In this document: piece after piece, positions 1 through 3,247 of the stretch | How the letters are laid out: each line of letters starts with the position of its first letter | How positions within the stretch are numbered: the first letter of the stretch is position 1 | NCBI GenBank assembly: GCA_937864255.1 | Contig: CALMIT010000304.1 | Span: forward strand, 1 to 5,548 | Source of the DNA: an uncultured Saprospiraceae bacterium | Lineage (GTDB): Bacteria > Bacteroidota > Bacteroidia > Chitinophagales > Saprospiraceae | Length of the DNA stretch: 5,548 bases | Reading direction: 5' to 3' | Made by a program: the position numbers and the translations under genes | Notes under the pieces: model-generated | What the model was told of the DNA's origin: nothing | The model's input: only the letters and a program-made list of their open reading frames with translations | The model's database searches: none

Positions 1-665
1 CCGGCAGCCGCCACGAAAGCGAGATCATTTTTAAAAATCAGTTGGATCTGCTTGAAAAACGGTACGAAGGACAATTGAAAGTGAGCCACATTATCAGCCA
101 GCCGGCTAAGGAAAAGGCAGGCGGACTGACGGGTTTGTTTAAAAAACCGGTGATACAGTGGCAGGGAAAAACGGGGCGCATCACTCCGGATTCGGTGCGT
201 ATATTTTTGGAAGAAAATCCGGCGCGGTGGAAAGACTGCGAGTATTTTATCTGCGGCCCCGGACCGATGATAGCTTCGGTGAAAGACTACCTGAAAACTT
301 TGAATACAGACCCGAAAAAAATTCACATCGAATATTTTACTTCGGCGGATACTGCGTCGGTTGTCACGCCCTCAGCACCGGGCGGCGTTAGTGCAAAAGC
401 CAAAATACATCTCGACGGTCAGCTTATTCAACTCGATATTTCAAAAGAAAAAACCATTCTGCAAGCGCTGATGGAAGCCGGTTACGACCCGCCTTATTCC
501 TGCACTTCGGGTTCCTGTTCTACCTGTATGGCAAAACTGATTTCGGGAAAAGTGGAAATGGATGTTTGTCTGGCGCTGGATGAAGAAGAAGTGGCCGAAG
601 GCTACATTCTGACCTGCCAGTCGCATCCCGTTACGCCCGAACTGGAACTGACTTATAAAGTATAA
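1..665 (+). CDS. Ferredoxin-NAD(P)H oxidoreductase, PaaE-like, C-terminal part (5' truncated by window)
   Basis: The reading frame is open from the window edge (first complete codon at base 3) to TAA at 663-665, giving 220 visible residues. A possible TTG at 42 lies inside the frame and is not the real start. The FAD-binding domain that normally comes first is outside the window. Residues 1 to about 110 are the NAD(P)-binding half of an FNR-type reductase, with the CGPGPM motif at residues 84-89. Residues about 130-220 form a plant-type [2Fe-2S] ferredoxin with ligands C167, C172, C175 and C205, spaced C-x4-C-x2-C-x29-C. This order (flavin/NAD domains, then ferredoxin) is that of PaaE, the phenylacetyl-CoA epoxygenase reductase, and of related hydroxylase reductases. 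Such proteins pass electrons from NAD(P)H via flavin to the iron-sulfur centre and on to an oxygenase or similar partner in the cytoplasm. No paa or other oxygenase gene is visible, so the partner is unknown. A Lys/Gly-rich stretch at about residues 49-62 looks like an insertion before the WQGKTGRI segment. Confidence 0.93.
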   Translation, partial: GSRHESEIIFKNQLDLLEKRYEGQLKVSHIISQPAKEKAGGLTGLFKKPVIQWQGKTGRITPDSVRIFLEENPARWKDCEYFICGPGPMIASVKDYLKTLNTDPKKIHIEYFTSADTASVVTPSAPGGVSAKAKIHLDGQLIQLDISKEKTILQALMEAGYDPPYSCTSGSCSTCMAKLISGKVEMDVCLALDEEEVAEGYILTCQSHPVTPELELTYKV

Positions 666-757
666 TTTTTTAAAAAAGGCGGCTTGGTTTTGATTTGAAT
701 TCATTTTGGAAGCCCGGAATTGCCGTACATTCACCCGTTTAATTCTATCTGGTAAAA
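666..757. other. Intergenic spacer between reductase and membrane-protein genes
   Basis: This 92-nt AT-rich spacer separates two co-directional genes. It opens with a T6A6 palindrome directly after the reductase stop codon (666-677). That AT-only palindrome is not followed by a GC-rich stem, so I do not call it a terminator. A near match to the Bacteroidota -7 element, TCATTTTG at 701-708, has one mismatch to TAnnTTTG and no well-spaced -33 partner. Whether the downstream gene has its own promoter or is read through from the reductase is unresolved. Confidence 0.5.
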
Positions 758-1879
758 GTGAGTAGTAAAGAGTCCGAAAATTTTGATAAACAACACCGCG
801 AAGTGCTCGAGTCAGTGAGGCTTTCGAGAATTATACTGCCGGTTCTGCTGGGTGTGGGCGTGGTCATCTACCTGCTTTGGAGCCAGTTTGATCCTGTCGA
901 ATTTGCCAAAATACGCTGGACGTACCATACTTTTTTCTGGATAGGCGCTTCTGTTTTTTTTCTTGTCGTGCGGCACCTGGCTTACGCGTACCGGCTGCGC
1001 CTGCTATCGGACGGAGAATTTAGCTGGAAAAAATGTATCGAGCTGATTTTCATTTGGGAATTTAGTTCGGCGGTGTCGCCCACCAGCCTGGGCGGTTCGG
1101 CGGTGGCTTTGTTTGTACTCACGCAGGAAAAACTGTCAACGGCCAAAACCGCGACCATCGTCCTTTACACCGTAGTTTTGGACACGCTTTTTTTTATTCT
1201 CTTTTTACCCCTGCTGATCGGCTTGTTGGGTTTTGGTGTGATACATCCTTCCATGGGCGGCTTCGGCAGCCTGAATGCCTGGGGCGTTTCTTTCTGGATT
1301 TTTTACCTGTTGATGGCTACTTACGGCTTTGCTTTTTACTACGGACTGTTTATCAATCCGGGACAGATGAAGCGCATCATGGTGTGGTTTACGAAGATCA
1401 GTTTTTTGAAAAAATACAGGCGCAGTGCGGTAGAAATGGGCGAAAATATGATACTTACCTCCGGGCAGTTGAAGCGCCAAAACAAGCGTTATCACCTGGC
1501 GGCATTTCTGAGTACGGCGGTGGCCTGGAGTTTCAGGTTTATTTTGGTCAACTGGCTGATTATCGCTTTCGTACCCGACACCTCGCTGGAATTTTTTAAT
1601 CAACTGATGTTGTATGCGCGTCAGAAAGCGATGTTTGTGCTGATTGCGTTTAGCCCGACGCCGGGCGGCGCCGGTTTTATAGAAGCCGTTTTCGGTGGCT
1701 TTTTAAAAGATTTTGTACCCATCGGCATTGCGGCGATCATCGCTTTTGTATGGCGCTTGCTGACGTATTACGCTTACCTTTTGGCGGGCGCGGTCATTTT
1801 ACCCAACTGGATACGCGGCGTAGTAGCCAGGAGAAAAGCAGCCCGTAAAGCGTCCGGAGAAGAAACTCAAGCCGAATGA
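758..1879 (+). CDS. LPG_synthase_TM / UPF0104 family integral membrane protein (flippase-like domain)
   Basis: This 373-residue polytopic membrane protein has hydrophobic segments at roughly residues 24-41, 58-75, 95-121, 131-158, 174-198, 247-273, 285-305 and 318-350. A basic cytoplasmic-looking tail (ARRKAARK) follows. Two family signatures are visible: SPTSLGG (residues 107-113) after the third segment and SPTPGGAGFIEA (299-310) near the end, which matches the family's P-x-P-G-G-x-G-x-x-E-A motif. The family covers the membrane half of MprF, where it flips aminoacylated phosphatidylglycerol, and many stand-alone proteins of mostly unknown substrate. The cytosolic aminoacyl-transferase domain of MprF is absent, so synthesis of lysyl-phosphatidylglycerol should not be inferred. 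A role in lipid or lipid-linked translocation is plausible only. The start is GTG at 758: the nearest upstream in-frame stop is TAA at 740-742, and the next in-frame ATG lies far inside the membrane domain. No Shine-Dalgarno sequence is evident. The 3' end converges on the ABM gene with 6 nt between stops. Confidence 0.9.
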   Translation: MSSKESENFDKQHREVLESVRLSRIILPVLLGVGVVIYLLWSQFDPVEFAKIRWTYHTFFWIGASVFFLVVRHLAYAYRLRLLSDGEFSWKKCIELIFIWEFSSAVSPTSLGGSAVALFVLTQEKLSTAKTATIVLYTVVLDTLFFILFLPLLIGLLGFGVIHPSMGGFGSLNAWGVSFWIFYLLMATYGFAFYYGLFINPGQMKRIMVWFTKISFLKKYRRSAVEMGENMILTSGQLKRQNKRYHLAAFLSTAVAWSFRFILVNWLIIAFVPDTSLEFFNQLMLYARQKAMFVLIAFSPTPGGAGFIEAVFGGFLKDFVPIGIAAIIAFVWRLLTYYAYLLAGAVILPNWIRGVVARRKAARKASGEETQAE

Positions 1880-1885
1880 AAAGAT

Positions 1886-2182
1886 TCAGGGGAGATATTC
1901 CAGACCCTCCACGCTCCAGGCCTCCGGTTTTGCGGCAAAGAGTACTTTCGTACGGCTCCATGTATTTTTGAAAAGTTCGGAATTGCGATAATTTTCCAGC
2001 GCAGTTTCCGATTCCCAAAAACTATAAGTAAAAAAAATATTACGCCGGCTGCGATCGCGCCAGAGTTCCAGATGGCGGCAACCCGGAAAATGGCGAATAG
2101 CACTTTTACTTTCGGCAAATACGTTTAAAAAATCCCCGACTTTTTCTTCCTCAAAAGTCATTTTCACAATCCTTTTTATCAT
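1886..2182 (-). CDS. Antibiotic biosynthesis monooxygenase (ABM) domain protein
   Basis: This 98-residue soluble protein is a single ABM domain, the small dimeric alpha/beta-barrel ferredoxin-like fold. The N-terminal strand (IKRIVKMTF, residues 2-10) is followed by a helix (residues 13-28), then FPGCRHLELW (32-41), then FFTYSFWES (50-58) with ALENYRNSELF after it. This is the typical strand-helix-strand-strand-helix order, with a conserved aromatic/Trp segment in the second half. The C-terminal PEAWSVEGL stretch is one I associate with Bacteroidota members. Characterised relatives such as ActVA-Orf6 and YgiN oxidise aromatic or quinol substrates without a cofactor. Most genomic members have no known substrate, and 'monooxygenase' is a family label here. 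ATG at 2182 fits the fold; Met8 is a less likely alternative because it would remove the first strand. A purine-rich AAAGG lies only two bases before the ATG. Upstream lie two repeat arrays and then prsW on the same strand, so shared transcription is possible. Confidence 0.88.
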   Translation of the reverse strand: MIKRIVKMTFEEEKVGDFLNVFAESKSAIRHFPGCRHLELWRDRSRRNIFFTYSFWESETALENYRNSELFKNTWSRTKVLFAAKPEAWSVEGLEYLP

Positions 2183-2192
2183 AACCTTTAAG

Positions 2193-2228
2193 AGATTTTA
2201 GATTTTGAGATAAGAGACTTCAGACTCG
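2193..2228. repeat. Degenerate heptamer tandem repeat (AGAnnnn, five units)
   Basis: Five consecutive units beginning AGA are visible: AGATTTT (2193-2199), AGATTTT (2200-2206), then after one extra G, AGATAAG (2208-2214), AGACTTC (2215-2221) and AGACTCG (2222-2228). The period is 7 bp with a single 1-bp slip. The array begins 10 nt upstream of the ABM start codon, so it would fall in that gene's leader or promoter. Its function is unknown; similar AGA-type degenerate intergenic arrays are, from memory, common in some Bacteroidota. Confidence 0.6.
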
Positions 2229-2241
2229 CCAATCTATTTAA

Positions 2242-2297
2242 CCCATCCTCACATCAGCACATTACCACATTATCACATCCTCACATCAACACATTAT
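2242..2297. repeat. Octamer tandem repeat, core CACAT, seven units in register
   Basis: Seven octamers run without slippage, starting at 2242, 2250, 2258, 2266, 2274, 2282 and 2290. Each is CACAT plus three variable bases, except the first, which has CCCAT. The variable triplets are, in order, CCT, CAG, TAC, TAT, CCT, CAA, TAT. They therefore nearly repeat every four units, giving a higher-order period of 32 bp: 2244-2264 and 2276-2296 match at 20 of 21 positions. The plus strand contains only one G across the array. The last octamer includes the complement of the prsW stop codon (TTA at 2294-2296), so the array abuts and slightly overlaps the gene. Confidence 0.8.
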
Positions 2298-2995
2298 TCC
2301 TTTTCCTCTTTTTTTAAAATTTCGAAAGGAGAACTATTTTGGTGTAATGCTATCAATTTTTGAGAATAGCGTATGGAAATAATCAAACCGACCAGAGCGA
2401 GTCCGGCCAGACCTTCATAAATTTCCAAAAGAATAAAAAAATCGTAGGCTCCGTGAAACAGCACGGCAAAAAGAATTCCCCGAAAAAAGTATTTCCATTT
2501 TCGCGCCGGATCAAACTTGGCCAAGCCCGTAAAATAGCCGATAATGACCGCGAAAGCCGCGTGTGCCGGCACAGAGGTAAAAGCGCGCACCAGCATCGTG
2601 GGCAATTCCATCTGGCTGGCGTAAAGCAGATTTTCCACTGTAGCGAATCCCATCCCAATCATGACGGCGTACACAATTCCGTCCATAGGTTCATTAAAAA
2701 ACCGTCGCGGAAAAGCGTATCCGAGCAGCGCCAGCATTTTTAGCGTTTCCTCCGTGAGTGCGACCACGCCGAAGGAAAGCAAAAAAGTTTTCCAGATGCT
2801 GGAAGGATCATCCAGTCCCGTACCCGCGCCCCAGGCTTCCAGTTTTAAGCCCGGATAGGTGATGGCGGCGCCGATGACAAAAGCGATGAGCAGGTTCACT
2901 TTGTCTTCCGGCTCGTGTTTGTCGGCTTTGATAATGTAGTAGCAAATGCCGATGCCCGGAAGAATGGCGAGCAATATGAGTAGCGCGGTTTGCAT
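2294..2995 (-). CDS. PrsW family intramembrane metalloprotease (M82-type)
   Basis: This 233-residue protein has about seven hydrophobic segments (roughly residues 2-22, 34-50, 68-92, 106-125, 143-159, 172-190 and 194-208) and a charged C-terminal tail ending in a Lys/Glu run. The three family motifs are present in order: EExxK (E82, E83, K86) at the start of a helix, FxxxE (F117, E121), and HxxxD (H181, D185). H145 lies in a PAHAAF segment. The ADKHEPED stretch (24-31) after the first helix resembles the D-x-x-E-P-E loop typical of PrsW proteins. In Bacillus subtilis, PrsW makes the site-1 cut in the anti-sigma factor RsiW. No sigma or anti-sigma gene is seen here, so the substrate is unknown and many family members are uncharacterised. 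The ATG at 2995 directly precedes the first membrane helix and has no Shine-Dalgarno sequence. A predicted -7 element lies 30 nt upstream. The stop codon overlaps the CACAT octamer array. Confidence 0.9.
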   Translation of the reverse strand: MQTALLILLAILPGIGICYYIIKADKHEPEDKVNLLIAFVIGAAITYPGLKLEAWGAGTGLDDPSSIWKTFLLSFGVVALTEETLKMLALLGYAFPRRFFNEPMDGIVYAVMIGMGFATVENLLYASQMELPTMLVRAFTSVPAHAAFAVIIGYFTGLAKFDPARKWKYFFRGILFAVLFHGAYDFFILLEIYEGLAGLALVGLIISIRYSQKLIALHQNSSPFEILKKEEKE

Positions 2996-3012
2996 TATGG
3001 GGCTTGCTGTAA

Positions 3013-3028
3013 TTGATTTTCAAATCAA
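3013..3028. promoter_or_regulatory. Inverted repeat at the prsW promoter (possible operator)
   Basis: TTGATTT (3013-3019) and AAATCAA (3022-3028) form a perfect 7-bp inverted repeat around a 2-bp centre. On the minus strand it starts within the predicted -7 element (3026-3033) and extends over the expected transcription start of prsW. That position would suit a repressor site. A 12-nt segment covering most of it, ATTGATTTTCAA at 3012-3023, recurs inverted at 3135-3146. Operator function is inference. Confidence 0.4.
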
Positions 3029-3033
3029 AAGTA
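3026..3033 (-). promoter_or_regulatory. Predicted -7 promoter element for prsW
   Basis: On the minus strand this reads TACTTTTG, an exact match to the Bacteroidota -7 consensus TAnnTTTG. It ends 30 nt before the prsW ATG, which predicts a short leader of roughly 20-25 nt. I do not find a TTTG-type -33 box at the usual spacing, so the call rests on the -7 match and its position. Confidence 0.5.
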
Positions 3034-3124
3034 AGGCAATTCACACGGCCGGCTCTGGTTTTTTAAAATTATTTGTAATGATTTTTTGCACACGGCAGTC
3101 TGTGGCAGCCTATATTTTTATTTC

Positions 3125-3146
3125 TTTCAAATCGTTGAAAATCAAT
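3125..3146. promoter_or_regulatory. Second inverted-repeat site, related to the one at the prsW promoter
   Basis: TTTCAA (3125-3130) and TTGAAA (3135-3140) form a 6-bp inverted repeat with a 4-bp loop. The overlapping segment TTGAAAATCAAT (3135-3146) is the exact reverse complement of 3012-3023. It lies about 60-85 nt upstream of the predicted ftsK -7 element. Two related sites in one divergent control region could bind the same regulator, but they might also be chance AT-rich similarity. Confidence 0.35.
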
Positions 3147-3208
3147 GATTAAAATACTACATCGAAAAGTATCGTAAACCTTTTTAAACTTTTACAAGCT
3201 ATATTAAG

Positions 3209-3216
3209 TAATTTTG
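3209..3216 (+). promoter_or_regulatory. Predicted -7 promoter element for ftsK
   Basis: TAATTTTG matches the Bacteroidota -7 consensus TAnnTTTG exactly and ends 31 nt before the ftsK ATG, predicting a leader of about 25 nt. Upstream there is only a T-rich stretch (3181-3193) and no clear TTTG at the normal -33 spacing. Its first three bases are also the in-frame TAA that bounds the ftsK reading frame upstream. Confidence 0.55.
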
Positions 3217-3247
3217 CCCTTCTATCCGAAAACTGCACAAAAGACCC

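Larger units (their letters stand above)
2996..3247. other. Divergent intergenic control region between prsW-family gene and ftsK
   Basis: This 252-nt AT-rich region separates two start codons pointing away from each other, so it must hold both promoters. Besides the elements listed separately, CACACGGC occurs twice as a direct repeat (3042-3049 and 3089-3096). I see no credible small open reading frame, RNA gene or terminator in it. The one plus-strand frame that crosses it starts inside the prsW coding region and has no recognisable protein character. Confidence 0.7.

Noticed and set aside
666..677. T6A6 palindrome as a terminator after the reductase gene
   Set aside because: The stem would be only A-T pairs with no loop and no GC-rich core; it is more likely plain AT-rich spacer.
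758..1879. Full MprF lysyl-phosphatidylglycerol synthase
   Set aside because: The protein ends after the membrane domain at 373 residues and the transferase domain is missing, so only the flippase-like family call is supported.
2242..2297. Possible CRISPR-like repeat because of near-identical 21-nt copies 32 bp apart
   Set aside because: The 'spacer' between the copies is made of the same octamers, only two copies exist, and no cas gene is near. It is a short tandem repeat.
2946..3152. Plus-strand 68-codon frame spanning the prsW start and part of the intergenic region
   Set aside because: It starts inside prsW, crosses the predicted promoter and inverted repeat, and has no motif or initiation signal.
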